Positions 22,947-31,501 of a DNA stretch of 64,000 bases are shown piece after piece. Numbering within the stretch: the first letter of the stretch is position 1; every line of letters starts with the position of its first letter. A model generated the notes under the pieces. It did no database searches and was not told the origin of the DNA. It saw only the letters and a list, made by a program, of their open reading frames with translations. Source of the stretch: Chthoniobacter sp. (GTDB lineage Bacteria; Verrucomicrobiota; Verrucomicrobiia; Chthoniobacterales; Chthoniobacteraceae); the NCBI GenBank assembly GCA_021414005.1, contig JAIOPH010000026.1, positions 1-64,000 on the forward strand, read 5' to 3'. The position numbers and the translations under genes were made by a program.

Positions 22947-24947
22947 TCAGACAGCCCGCCGGCGGCGGCCCAGCAAGCCGACCGCGGTGAGGGCGAGCAG
23001 ACCCAGCGAACCCGGCTCGGGGACGGCGGCGGTCGTCACCAAGAGCGTGCCGGTGCCGGTGAAGTGGACATTGTCCACATTCGTCGCGCCGGAAGCCGTG
23101 GAACCCCAGGTTCCGGTGGCGGCGACTTGCACCCCGTCCAGCCACAACTCATCAATCGTGTCGCTGGTACCGGTGTTGAGGTTAAAGATACCGCCGACAT
23201 TGACGAACACGTCGGCCGCGTCGGCCAGATAGGCGCTCGAAATACTCAGCGTGCCCAGATTGACGGTGGTATTGCCGGTGTAACCGATGGATGCACCCGA
23301 CAGCGCGAGGGTGCCGCTCCCATCCTTGGTCAGGCTGCCGACGCCGGAGATGTCGGTGGTGATCGTGGACCCGGCAAAGGCGGTATCGAACGTGCCCGCG
23401 CCGTTGAGCACGATTGAGCCGAGCCCAGAGACGAGCGCACCATTCACGCCTGCGACCAGCTTGCCGCCATTCATGTTCAAGCGTCCGCTGGAGTTCCTGA
23501 GGAAAACCCCGCTAGCAAAGCCGGTCGTCCCGCCGACGAAGGCGGTGCTGATGCCGATACCGTCGCCTAGATTTAAGGCGGAGTCCGTTCCGAGGATCGA
23601 GACTGACATTGAGGCCGTCGGAATATTGACGTTGGAAGCATCAAGATTGTCGAGGTCCAGCGTGGCTCCGCTGAAGACGTCCAAGTGGTTCCCGGTGCCG
23701 CCGTCCGCCAACACATTCGCACCATTGGCAATGCCACCAATCGCCAACGGGATGCCCGAGTTCACCATATTGGCGCGCGAGGTTGCCCCGGTGATTTGAA
23801 TGTAGTTGGTGTCCGCACCGACCACCTGACCGACGGCCCAGCGCCGGTTGGTCGCCGAACCGCCAAAATTCAAAGTGCCGCCGGCGGCGACTTGGATGTA
23901 GTTGCCAGTGCCGCCACTGACGGAGCCGACGTCCAAGAACGAGTTACTGCCCGCGCTGCCCCGGACTTCCGAATTGGCCCCGGTGATGACGATGGAGTTG
24001 TTGTCGCCGGTTCCGACGCCTACCCCGAGCCTTGAAACCCTGAAAAAGCCGCCGTTGCTCACGGTCACACTGTTGGTGCTGCCAGCGCTACCGACATTGA
24101 TATACTGGTTCGAGCCAAATACGAGCTGGGTGCTCAGTGCTGCGCCCGTGCCAGCGACCGTGAGCTTGTTGGAGTTTCCGGTGCTGAGCACACCCATGTC
24201 CCACGTGTTGGTGCCGCTCCCGTTCGTCTGGGCAAAATAGGCACCGTTGCTGATATTCAGTTCGTTACTAGCAGAAGCGTATCCGATGGTCATCCGGGCC
24301 CCGTTTCCGGAGGTGTTAAAAGAGGGGGCAAGCGCCGTGCCGGGGGTGGAGATATTCACCTTGTTGCTGCCGGTGGTAGTCAGGCCTGCCGCGACGTCCG
24401 ACGAACCGATCAAAAGGCTGCGAAGACTTGCGCTGATCGTCCCCATGGAGCCACCGCTGGCGAGGTTGACAGTATTGCTGGCCGTGGTCGCCCCCACGAT
24501 GAGTCCGGTAGATCCGCTGCTACCGACCAGCGTGCTCACTCCACCCAAATTCAGCGTGCCGCCGCCATCCACTTTCACTCCCGCAGTTCCGGCGAGCGGG
24601 GCGTTGATGGTCGCCGTCAGACCGCTGCCGACCGTAACCACAGTCGTTGGTGAAGTGATCGAGAGCGTATTCGCCGCAGTCGCTGCGATTATGTCGCCGG
24701 TGACATTAAAAGTCAGGTCCGTGGCCGAGATGCCGGCAGTGTTGATCGTGATGGTTTCGCCACCAGCCCCACCGAAAATGGCCGTGTTTCCGTTGGTCCA
24801 CGCTCCCGTAAAGTTGGCATCGGTGGTATTCCAGAATCCCGTGGCGGCACCATTATTCCAAGTGAGGCTGGCGGCACTGGCGGGGATCGCCGAGACGGCG
24901 AAAAGAGCGGCGATGGAAGTAGCGAGAATGCGAGTGGCTTTGGTCAT
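22947..24947 (-). CDS. Autotransporter-type beta-strand repeat protein with PEP-CTERM anchor
   Basis: A 666-residue exported protein. It has an N-terminal signal (MTKATRILATSIAALFAVSA...ASA) and a long Gly/Ser/Thr/Asn-rich beta-helical body with repeated phrases such as GGTLNLGG, SGATLDLDNL, GSLTKDGSGTLALSG and TGNTTVNLGTLSISS. The LTKDGSGTLALSG phrase is the autotransporter-associated beta-strand repeat. The C-terminus is a PEP-CTERM signal: VPEPGSLGLLAL, a hydrophobic stretch, then GRRRRAV. Such proteins are sorted by an exosortase, which is not in this window. No outer-membrane barrel is present, so it is not a classical autotransporter. Its likely place is the cell surface or extracellular matrix. 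It converges on the MbnP-MbnH fusion. Confidence 0.88.
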   Translation of the reverse strand: MTKATRILATSIAALFAVSAIPASAASLTWNNGAATGFWNTTDANFTGAWTNGNTAIFGGAGGETITINTAGISATDLTFNVTGDIIAATAANTLSITSPTTVVTVGSGLTATINAPLAGTAGVKVDGGGTLNLGGVSTLVGSSGSTGLIVGATTASNTVNLASGGSMGTISASLRSLLIGSSDVAAGLTTTGSNKVNISTPGTALAPSFNTSGNGARMTIGYASASNELNISNGAYFAQTNGSGTNTWDMGVLSTGNSNKLTVAGTGAALSTQLVFGSNQYINVGSAGSTNSVTVSNGGFFRVSRLGVGVGTGDNNSIVITGANSEVRGSAGSNSFLDVGSVSGGTGNYIQVAAGGTLNFGGSATNRRWAVGQVVGADTNYIQITGATSRANMVNSGIPLAIGGIANGANVLADGGTGNHLDVFSGATLDLDNLDASNVNIPTASMSVSILGTDSALNLGDGIGISTAFVGGTTGFASGVFLRNSSGRLNMNGGKLVAGVNGALVSGLGSIVLNGAGTFDTAFAGSTITTDISGVGSLTKDGSGTLALSGASIGYTGNTTVNLGTLSISSAYLADAADVFVNVGGIFNLNTGTSDTIDELWLDGVQVAATGTWGSTASGATNVDNVHFTGTGTLLVTTAAVPEPGSLGLLALTAVGLLGRRRRAV

Positions 24948-25098
24948 ATATATTTATTGTTGAAGTGAGGCGGAGTCTAAGAAAATTTTTCTCAGGCATG
25001 GGGCTATCGACTAGAAAATTGTTATCGTCAAATAAAAACATTCTGTTTTGGTGGTTTTTCGCTCGACGACAGGATTCCGCCGACCCTTTGCTAATCGC

Positions 25099-26175
25099 GT
25101 GAGCGTCGAAATCCTCTCTATTTCCCAAATCAAACGTGCGGTAATGAAGGAGCGGGTGGACGCGGAGGTGCATGGGCAGGTGGACGTATTGGTGAAAAAG
25201 GAGACGAAGGACGGCAAGCCGTTTTGGGAACTGACCTTGGCGGACGCGGAGGGAAAAATGACGCTGCGGGCTTGGAGCGATGCGCCGGCATTTACGTCGT
25301 GCCAGGAGCTCGCGGCGCGGGATTTTCTGGCGGTGAGAGGGGAGTTTGCGCACAGCAGCGGCTTCGGGCTTGATGCGCGGCACTGGACCTGCCGGCCGCT
25401 GGCGGAGGACGAGCGCGACGCGCTGCTCGCCGGCCCGCCGGAACTGCGGGAGAAGCAGGCGGCGGATTTCGCGCTGATCGAGGAAAGCGTGGCGTCGATT
25501 GGCGATCCACGGTTACTGGGGCTCGCGCGGCTTTTTATCGGGGAATATGGGGCGCGGTTCCGCCGGTGTGCGGCGGCGCGGGGGAATCACCACGCCCGGC
25601 GTGGCGGGCTGGTGGAGCACGTGGCGCAGATGATGCGCGCGGCGCTGGCGCTGGCGGGGGCGTATCCCGTGCTAAACCGTGACCTGCTGATCGCGGGCGT
25701 CCTTTTCCACGACTCCGGGAAGCTGTGGGAAAACGCGCTGCCAGCGGATGGCTTCGCGATGCCTTTTGACGAACGCGGAGAGTTGCTCGGGCACATCACC
25801 ATCGGCATCGAGTTGGTCAATACACTCTGGCGGAAGCTCTCGGCGACGCCCGAAGCGGCGGCGTGGGCCGAGTTGCAACCGGCGGGCGAAGACGTGCGGC
25901 TGCACCTGCTGCACCTGCTGGCTGCGCATCACGGGGAGCTGCAATTTGGCTCACCCGTGGTGCCGAAAACGCCAGAAGCTTGGGCGCTGCACTACGTGGA
26001 CAATCTCGACGCGAAGCTGGAAATGATCACGGCGGGCTATGCGAACGCGAAGGCGCTGGCCCCGCGGATTCAGGAGCGGGTGTGGCCGCTGCCCGGGAAT
26101 CTGGTCGCGCCACTGGCGCGGTTTTCGCCGCCGACTACAGACGGAGAAGGCGCGGCGGAAACAGCGACGGACTAG
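25099..26175 (+). CDS. OB-fold / HD-domain nuclease, YhaM-like
   Basis: About 358 residues. The N-terminal ~100 residues resemble an OB-type nucleic-acid-binding domain (VDVLVKKETKDGKPFWELTL, then GKMTLRAWSD). The rest is an HD phosphohydrolase domain with HHARRGGLVEH and FHDSGKLWEN as the metal-binding histidines and HD pair, then AHHGELQFGS and ALHYVDNLDAK. This order matches YhaM-type 3'-5' exoribonucleases. I chose GTG 25099 because homology begins at VSVEILSISQIK; an upstream in-frame start at 25048 would add 17 non-conserved residues. The acidic C-terminal tail is variable. RNA turnover in the cytoplasm is the likely role; substrate unknown. Confidence 0.82.
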   Translation: MSVEILSISQIKRAVMKERVDAEVHGQVDVLVKKETKDGKPFWELTLADAEGKMTLRAWSDAPAFTSCQELAARDFLAVRGEFAHSSGFGLDARHWTCRPLAEDERDALLAGPPELREKQAADFALIEESVASIGDPRLLGLARLFIGEYGARFRRCAAARGNHHARRGGLVEHVAQMMRAALALAGAYPVLNRDLLIAGVLFHDSGKLWENALPADGFAMPFDERGELLGHITIGIELVNTLWRKLSATPEAAAWAELQPAGEDVRLHLLHLLAAHHGELQFGSPVVPKTPEAWALHYVDNLDAKLEMITAGYANAKALAPRIQERVWPLPGNLVAPLARFSPPTTDGEGAAETATD

Positions 26176-26314
26176 CCGCCTCGGTGCGAGACCTCGCTCG
26201 TTACCCTCGGTGGGATCCACATTTGAGAGCCCCGCTCCCACCACCCTCGCAATAGTGCTGGGGCAATAAAATGTTCTATTTGACTTCCGCGGATAATGAT
26301 TTATCAGGTAAGTC

Positions 26315-27475
26315 ATGCACACGTTCGCACATCTCAAACTCAAGCTCGCTGTCGCCTCGGTTCTCGGACTGTTGATTTCCAAATACACCGCCAAAGCCGA
26401 CCTCCTCGTTTACGAAGGTTTCGACTACGCCTCGGGCGGGACGGTGAATCTCGCCGGTCAAGGCACCAACACCAACGGTCTGACCGGCACTTGGTCCACG
26501 TTCAACACTGGGGCTGCAGCCATCAAAGTTTACAATCAGGGCAGCACTTCGGGAACCGACATCACCACTGGTGTCCCGAACACCTATAACGGAACCGTCC
26601 CGAACCTGCCGACCAGCGGCGGTTACTTTGGAATGGGGGGGACAAACACGACCGACCACATGATTGCATGGCGGTCGCTGGCTCCGAGCGTGACGGCCAC
26701 GTTCACCGATGGCAGTTCGACTTGGTTCAGCTTTGCATCGGTGCGGGGCTTTTCGGCGAACCCGGCGGGAATGAAACTCGCCCTCGGCAAGGGAGCACTC
26801 ATCGAAGATCGGGGTGGCAGGGCGAGCGGGGAGGCGATCGGTGGTGGCGGCGGCTTGGGCAGTTCGGTCAAGAACGGCTACAAGGTGTATCCACAGTTTT
26901 GGGACAATACGACCGGCTCACCCGGTGAAACGCTGGGCACTTTTAGCAATTACGACGTGGGTGGCATCCAGCCGGGCAGTGCCTCAGACCACGCCGTGAG
27001 CGCTCCATACACGCTTGTAGGGTCGGGCAACCCGAATAATCTGACCGTGCCGTCCGGCAATGCCGACGGGCTCAACTCCATGCTGCTCAATTGGGCGAAT
27101 CCGTCGGGGGCGCCCAACACGGGGGCGGCCAATATCATCATCGGCAAGATCGAGTGGCACACGGGCAGCCCGGACGTCATCAAGATCGCGACTTTCCAGC
27201 AAACTGACACGATGACCGAGGCCGCGTTCGACGCTTTCATCACCGCCCAACCGAACCTGTCCTCGGCCAACTGGGCCGGCATCAAGCCCGACCTCGACCA
27301 ATCCCAGTTCGACACCATCTCGCTCGCCGGTGGCAAATGGTTCGCCGACGAAATTCGCCTCGCCACGACATTTTCGGATGTGATCACCGGCACGAGCGTG
27401 GTGCCCGAGCCCTCCTCCCTCGGCTTGCTGGCCTTGGGCGGCCTAGCTCTGCTGCTGCGGCGGCGGACGGCCTGA
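26315..27475 (+). CDS. PEP-CTERM secreted protein
   Basis: A 386-residue protein. It starts with a signal peptide (LKLAVASVLGLLISKYTAKA) and has a Gly/Thr/Asn-rich beta body opening with LLVYEGFDYASGG, a beginning I recognise from verrucomicrobial PEP-CTERM proteins with LamG-like folds. It ends in VPEPSSLGLLALGGLALLL followed by RRRTA. The WFADEIRLATTFSDVI stretch before the anchor is also typical of that group. No catalytic motif is visible. The 139-bp gap upstream from the HD gene contains no gene; a TTGACT sits at 26280-26285 but lacks a well-spaced -10. Confidence 0.82.
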   Translation: MHTFAHLKLKLAVASVLGLLISKYTAKADLLVYEGFDYASGGTVNLAGQGTNTNGLTGTWSTFNTGAAAIKVYNQGSTSGTDITTGVPNTYNGTVPNLPTSGGYFGMGGTNTTDHMIAWRSLAPSVTATFTDGSSTWFSFASVRGFSANPAGMKLALGKGALIEDRGGRASGEAIGGGGGLGSSVKNGYKVYPQFWDNTTGSPGETLGTFSNYDVGGIQPGSASDHAVSAPYTLVGSGNPNNLTVPSGNADGLNSMLLNWANPSGAPNTGAANIIIGKIEWHTGSPDVIKIATFQQTDTMTEAAFDAFITAQPNLSSANWAGIKPDLDQSQFDTISLAGGKWFADEIRLATTFSDVITGTSVVPEPSSLGLLALGGLALLLRRRTA

Positions 27476-27644
27476 AGGTTCGGCCTGTTGGCTGCCCCGG
27501 CTCGTTCCGGGCATCGCAAGGGCGTCGATGCAGACCCATCAAGTCGCCCAAGGATATTTGGGATCGAACGCGCGAAAAATCGCCTTTGCCGGACAGGTAA
27601 TTTATGGTTGCGCGCATGGCCTCGCCATGTTCGTGAATTTCCCC

Positions 27645-29048
27645 ATGAAAATCCTGTCCCTCGCCGCACTGATGCTGACCGGCGGTGCGCTCTTGGCTGC
27701 GGCTGAAAGCCGTGCGGGGCAGCCGCTGGCGCAGTTGGAAGTCCTCGGCGTGGCTCCGTCCGGCGTGGCTCTGGTCCGCGCGGTGACGGCCGGACAGCGC
27801 TCGTTGGTGGAGCTTTTCCTCGCAGCGAAGCCGAACGTGAATGCGGCGGATGAGGCGGGGCGCACGCCGCTGCTCGCAGCGGCGCTGCGTGGGGATGCGG
27901 ATCTCGTGGCGCGTCTGCTCGCGCTCGGCGCAGACCCGCGGCAGTCCGATGCCGGGGGCGTGACTCCGCTGATGCTCGCGGCCGCGTCCGGCCAACTTGC
28001 GAGCATCGCCGCCCTGCAGGTGTGCGGGGCGAGCTTGGAGAGCGCGGACAATGAGGGCCGCACGGCTCTTCACTATGCCATCGCGGCGCGGCAGCTTGCG
28101 GTCATCGAGGAGTTTTTCAAAAAGCCCGCCGAGCTGGCAGCCGTACTCCGGGACTGCTCGGGGCTCGCTGGGCTGGCGGGGGGCACCGGCGACCGCAAGA
28201 TCATCGAATACGTGTTCAACCGGCTACCGGACAAGAGCGAGTGGTCGGCGCGGGCTTATGCGTGGTGCAATCAGGCGCTGGAAAACCGCGATGCCGATCT
28301 GTTGCGTCTGTTGCTAAGCAAACACGCCGGTCCGCCCGCGCCGGACGTGGGCCTGCAGCCGTGGACTGCCTACGCCGTGGCGACCAATGATCTGGCGCTG
28401 CTCGAATTCCTTCTTACCTGCGGGGCCGACCCTGACACCGCGCTCGACGCGCCCGGCGACGCGCAGTTGCTCGGAAAAATCTCCGCCAATTTCATGCGCA
28501 GCTACGTGGCCAGCGAACCCGGCATGACGCCGCTGATGCTCGCCGCCGGCCTCGGCAACACCGAGGCCGTGCGCCTGTTATTGGGCGCCGGAGCCAAGCG
28601 CGGTCTCGGCACCAAAGGCAAGTCGCGGCTCGTCGCGCTGTACTTCGCGTGCTGGGCGAACAACCCGGCCTGCGCCCAGGCACTGCTGGAGAACGCGCCT
28701 CCGCGCGACCGCATTCGCATCGAAATTTCGCTGAACCAGCAGCAGGCCACTTTTTACAAAGACGGCGCGGTGGTGTTCGAAACGACGATTTCCACGGGCC
28801 GCGCGGGTTTCGCCACGAAGCCCGGCGATTACGTGATTACCGACAAACATTTGGAGCATACTTCGTCGCTTTATCACGACGCGAAGATGCCGTTTTTCAT
28901 GCGTCTGAGCTGCCGGGATTTCGGCCTCCACGAAGGCCATGTCACGGGACGCCCCGCCTCGCACGGCTGCGTGCGGCTGCCGCGCGCCATCGCCCAGCGG
29001 TTGTTCAAGGATGCGCCGATCGGCACCTGGGTCAGCATCACCCGCTGA
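27645..29048 (+). CDS. Ankyrin-repeat protein with C-terminal L,D-transpeptidase (YkuD) domain
   Basis: 467 residues from ATG 27645 (MKILSLAALMLTGGALLAAA, a signal peptide); ATG 27627 would add six residues. Residues ~30-340 contain ankyrin units: AGRTPLLAAALRGDADLVARL, GGVTPLMLAAASGQLASIAA, EGRTALHYAIAARQLAVIEE and, later, GMTPLMLAAGLGNTEAVRLL, with degenerate units between. The last ~115 residues form a YkuD L,D-transpeptidase domain with the active-site stretch HVTGRPASHGCVRL (Cys442 nucleophile). YkuD enzymes form 3-3 cross-links or attach proteins to peptidoglycan in the periplasm. The ankyrin part may position the enzyme on a partner protein. The aminotransferase gene follows by 58 bp. 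Confidence 0.88.
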   Translation: MKILSLAALMLTGGALLAAAESRAGQPLAQLEVLGVAPSGVALVRAVTAGQRSLVELFLAAKPNVNAADEAGRTPLLAAALRGDADLVARLLALGADPRQSDAGGVTPLMLAAASGQLASIAALQVCGASLESADNEGRTALHYAIAARQLAVIEEFFKKPAELAAVLRDCSGLAGLAGGTGDRKIIEYVFNRLPDKSEWSARAYAWCNQALENRDADLLRLLLSKHAGPPAPDVGLQPWTAYAVATNDLALLEFLLTCGADPDTALDAPGDAQLLGKISANFMRSYVASEPGMTPLMLAAGLGNTEAVRLLLGAGAKRGLGTKGKSRLVALYFACWANNPACAQALLENAPPRDRIRIEISLNQQQATFYKDGAVVFETTISTGRAGFATKPGDYVITDKHLEHTSSLYHDAKMPFFMRLSCRDFGLHEGHVTGRPASHGCVRLPRAIAQRLFKDAPIGTWVSITR

Positions 29049-29106
29049 GCCGTCTGGCACCTTTCTCCGCTCGCAAACCGCCCCGACCCGCGTAACGTCC
29101 GGCCCC

Positions 29107-30513
29107 ATGCCGCTCGACCTCAAGGCCCTCGTCACCGCCCGCCTTGGCGAAAACTACACGCTGCACGAACAGCACCTCAATTCCACGCTCGTCCGCGTGC
29201 AGCGCATCATCGGCTTCGACCATGTCTATGCCCGCGCGCAGGGTGCCTATCTTTACGACCTCGACGAACGCGACTACCTCGACTTCCTCAGCGGCTACTC
29301 CGTTTTCAACATCGGCCGCAATCACCCCGCCGTGCAACGCGCCCTGCGCGACGTGCTCGACATGAATCTGCCGAACATGGTGCAGATGGATTGCTCGCTC
29401 CTCAGCGGCCTGCTCGCCGAGGCGCTGGTGAAAAAAACGCCGCCGCACCTCGACGCCGTATTCTTCTGCAACTCCGGCGCGGAAGCCAACGAGGGCGCGA
29501 TTAAATTCGCCCGTGCCGCCACGGGCCGGAGCGGACTCGTCTCGCTGGAAAAGGCGTTCCACGGACTCTCGAATGGTGCGCTCTCCGTCATGGGCGACGA
29601 GAGCTTTCGCGAGGGCTTTGGGCCGCTGCTGGAAAACTGCACGCGCATCAAGATGGGCGACCTCGCCACGCTCGAAAAACTCCTCGCGAAGCGCGACATC
29701 GCCGCCGTGCTCATCGAGCCCGTGCAGGGCAAAGGCGTGTATTTTCCCGCCGACGATTTCTACCAGCAGGCCCAGCGCCTCTGCCGCGCGCATGGCACGC
29801 TGCTCATCTGCGACGAAGTGCAGACCGGCCTCGGCCGCACCGGACGCTGGTGGGGCTTCGAGCATTGGGGGCTGGAGCCAGACATCATCACCGTCGCGAA
29901 ATCGCTCAGTGGCGGCTACGTCCCCGTCGCCGCCATCATCGCGCGCCGCGCCATCTACCAGAAAACCTTCAGCCGCCTCGACCGCTGCGTCGTTCACTCC
30001 TCGACCTTTGGCCGCAACAACCTCGCCATGGCCGCCGGCCTCGCCACACTCGCGGTGCTCGACGACGAAAACCTCATTCAGCGCGCGCGCGAACAAGGCG
30101 CGGAGCTAATTCGTCGGCTGAACGAGCTGAAGGAAAAGCACTCGCTCATCAAGGAAGTGCGCGGCCTCGGCCTGATGATTGCCATTGAATTCCACGAGCC
30201 CCGCGAACTCGCGCTGAAGATGGGCTGGAAGCTATTGCACAAAGTCGAGCGCGAGTTGTTCGCGCAGATGCTCGTGACCGCGCTTTTCCAAAAGCACCGC
30301 ATCCTCACGCAGATCGCCGGGCACGCCATGGACGTGCTGAAAATCCTCCCGCCGCTTATCATCGGCGAACGCGAGATCGACCGCTTCGTGACCGCGCTCG
30401 ACGCCGTCCTCACCGACTGCCGCAGCTTCCCCGGTCCCATCTGGGATCTCGGGTCAAACTTCATCCGCCACTCGCTCAAGCGTTCCACCGCCGAGCCTGC
30501 CGGAGCCGCGTGA
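29107..30513 (+). CDS. PLP-dependent class III aminotransferase
   Basis: 468 residues, the usual size for class III (ornithine/acetylornithine/4-aminobutyrate-type) aminotransferases. Landmarks: NSGAEANEGAIKFARAATGR near the cofactor phosphate, AFHGLSNGALSVMG, LICDEVQTGLGRTG with the PLP-binding Asp, and VAKSLSGGYVPVAAII in which Lys265 forms the Schiff base. ATG 29107 is chosen because the family begins with a short N-terminal helix before YLYDLDERDYLDF; upstream sequence in this frame has no homology. The exact amino donor cannot be read from sequence. The N-terminal EQHLNSTLVRVQRIIGFDHVYARAQG is reminiscent of putrescine/sphingosine-type or PEP-CTERM-associated members. Likely expressed with the preceding gene; a strong terminator follows. 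Confidence 0.88.
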   Translation: MPLDLKALVTARLGENYTLHEQHLNSTLVRVQRIIGFDHVYARAQGAYLYDLDERDYLDFLSGYSVFNIGRNHPAVQRALRDVLDMNLPNMVQMDCSLLSGLLAEALVKKTPPHLDAVFFCNSGAEANEGAIKFARAATGRSGLVSLEKAFHGLSNGALSVMGDESFREGFGPLLENCTRIKMGDLATLEKLLAKRDIAAVLIEPVQGKGVYFPADDFYQQAQRLCRAHGTLLICDEVQTGLGRTGRWWGFEHWGLEPDIITVAKSLSGGYVPVAAIIARRAIYQKTFSRLDRCVVHSSTFGRNNLAMAAGLATLAVLDDENLIQRAREQGAELIRRLNELKEKHSLIKEVRGLGLMIAIEFHEPRELALKMGWKLLHKVERELFAQMLVTALFQKHRILTQIAGHAMDVLKILPPLIIGEREIDRFVTALDAVLTDCRSFPGPIWDLGSNFIRHSLKRSTAEPAGAA

Positions 30514-30525
30514 ACGGCGAAAAAG

Positions 30526-30561
30526 AAACTCCGGGACGCAGCGTGCTGCATCCCGGAGTTT
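30526..30561. terminator. Long hairpin terminator between convergent genes
   Basis: A 17-bp stem with one mismatch and a 2-base loop: aaactccgggacgcagc pairs with gctgcatcccggagttt. The A-run on one arm becomes a T-run on the other, so it can end transcription from both the aminotransferase and the pseudopilin side. Confidence 0.85.
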
Positions 30562-30584
30562 GACTTTGGAAATGTCGTGGCGCC

Positions 30585-31418
30585 TTAGCCCTGGCGTGCG
30601 CCGTCGGGCAGCGATTCGTTGAATTGCTGCTCGGTGTAGTCCGGCGTGCGGCCGTAGGCGTCGCTCACGCCGACGAGGGTGGCGCGCTCACCGGAGGCAT
30701 AGACTTTGAAATACGCGACGTAGCGGCCGTAGTAGGTTTTGTCCGCGCCGGGGTACAGCGGGCAAGTCGTGGTGGTTTTGCCGATGGCGGTGCTCTTCTG
30801 GCCAAATCCGAAGGCGACGATGCGCTCGCCGGATTTCAGTCCGCCGGGGACGAGTTTACCGAGGAGGTAGCTACCGGTGACCTCGGCCACATTGACGGAC
30901 GAGGGCGCGGCGTTGCCCGTGCCGTTGGCATCGGCGATGAGGCCGCGGAAGGTGGTGTTGGAGAGGTTGGAATTTACCGCGGTGGTGTCGTGGTCATAAA
31001 CCCAGTCGAAGCCCGAACGGCTGAGCGAGCGCAGATATTCGGCGTTGGTGGCGTTGGTCAGCGCCCCGACCACGAGCTGGGCCTGCAGGCGGGTGCCGTC
31101 GGCCCCGCCGTAGGGAAGTCCGCGCGTCTGCGTGTCGGCATTGGTGGTGTCGGCGGAATAAAGCGCGCCCGTGGTGTCGAGCAGCGAATCGAGCCCCTGC
31201 GGGTACCGCTTTTGGGTGACAAAGAACTGCTGCATTTGGGACGCGATGTCGGCCTGGCTCTTGGCGCTCACGGCCATGTCCGTGGAACGGCCGTATTGCC
31301 CGATGTTGGGCACGATGAGCGCGGCGAGCGCGGCGAGGATGACGATGACGACGAGCAGTTCGATGAGCGTGAAAGCTCCGCGGCTGCGGCGCGGGTTGCG
31401 ATGCGGGTTCTGATTCAT
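30585..31418 (-). CDS. Type II secretion / type IV pilin-like pseudopilin
   Basis: 277 residues. A short basic leader (NPHRNPRRSRG) is followed by AFTLIELLVVIVILAALAAL, the class III prepilin signal cleaved after Gly by a prepilin peptidase, with Glu5 of the mature chain present. The C-terminal globular region is long for a major pseudopilin and Thr/Gly/Asn-rich (LRSLSRSGFDWVYDHDTT). It lies 83 bp downstream of the secretin gene on the same strand, so it may be the last gene of the secretion operon or have its own promoter in the gap. Likely a structural subunit of a periplasmic pseudopilus. Confidence 0.85.
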   Translation of the reverse strand: MNQNPHRNPRRSRGAFTLIELLVVIVILAALAALIVPNIGQYGRSTDMAVSAKSQADIASQMQQFFVTQKRYPQGLDSLLDTTGALYSADTTNADTQTRGLPYGGADGTRLQAQLVVGALTNATNAEYLRSLSRSGFDWVYDHDTTAVNSNLSNTTFRGLIADANGTGNAAPSSVNVAEVTGSYLLGKLVPGGLKSGERIVAFGFGQKSTAIGKTTTTCPLYPGADKTYYGRYVAYFKVYASGERATLVGVSDAYGRTPDYTEQQFNESLPDGARQG

Positions 31419-31501
31419 GTGATTGCGGTTGGTTGTTGTTGCTTGGGTTCGGGAAAAATTCCCCGTTGAGTCCCTATCAGCGTCGCCCGCAGCGAAATGG
31501 T

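Noticed and set aside
26280..26306. Promoter TTGACT...TTATCA before the PEP-CTERM gene
   Set aside because: Spacing between the two hexamers is about 15 bp and the second one is poor, so I did not call it.
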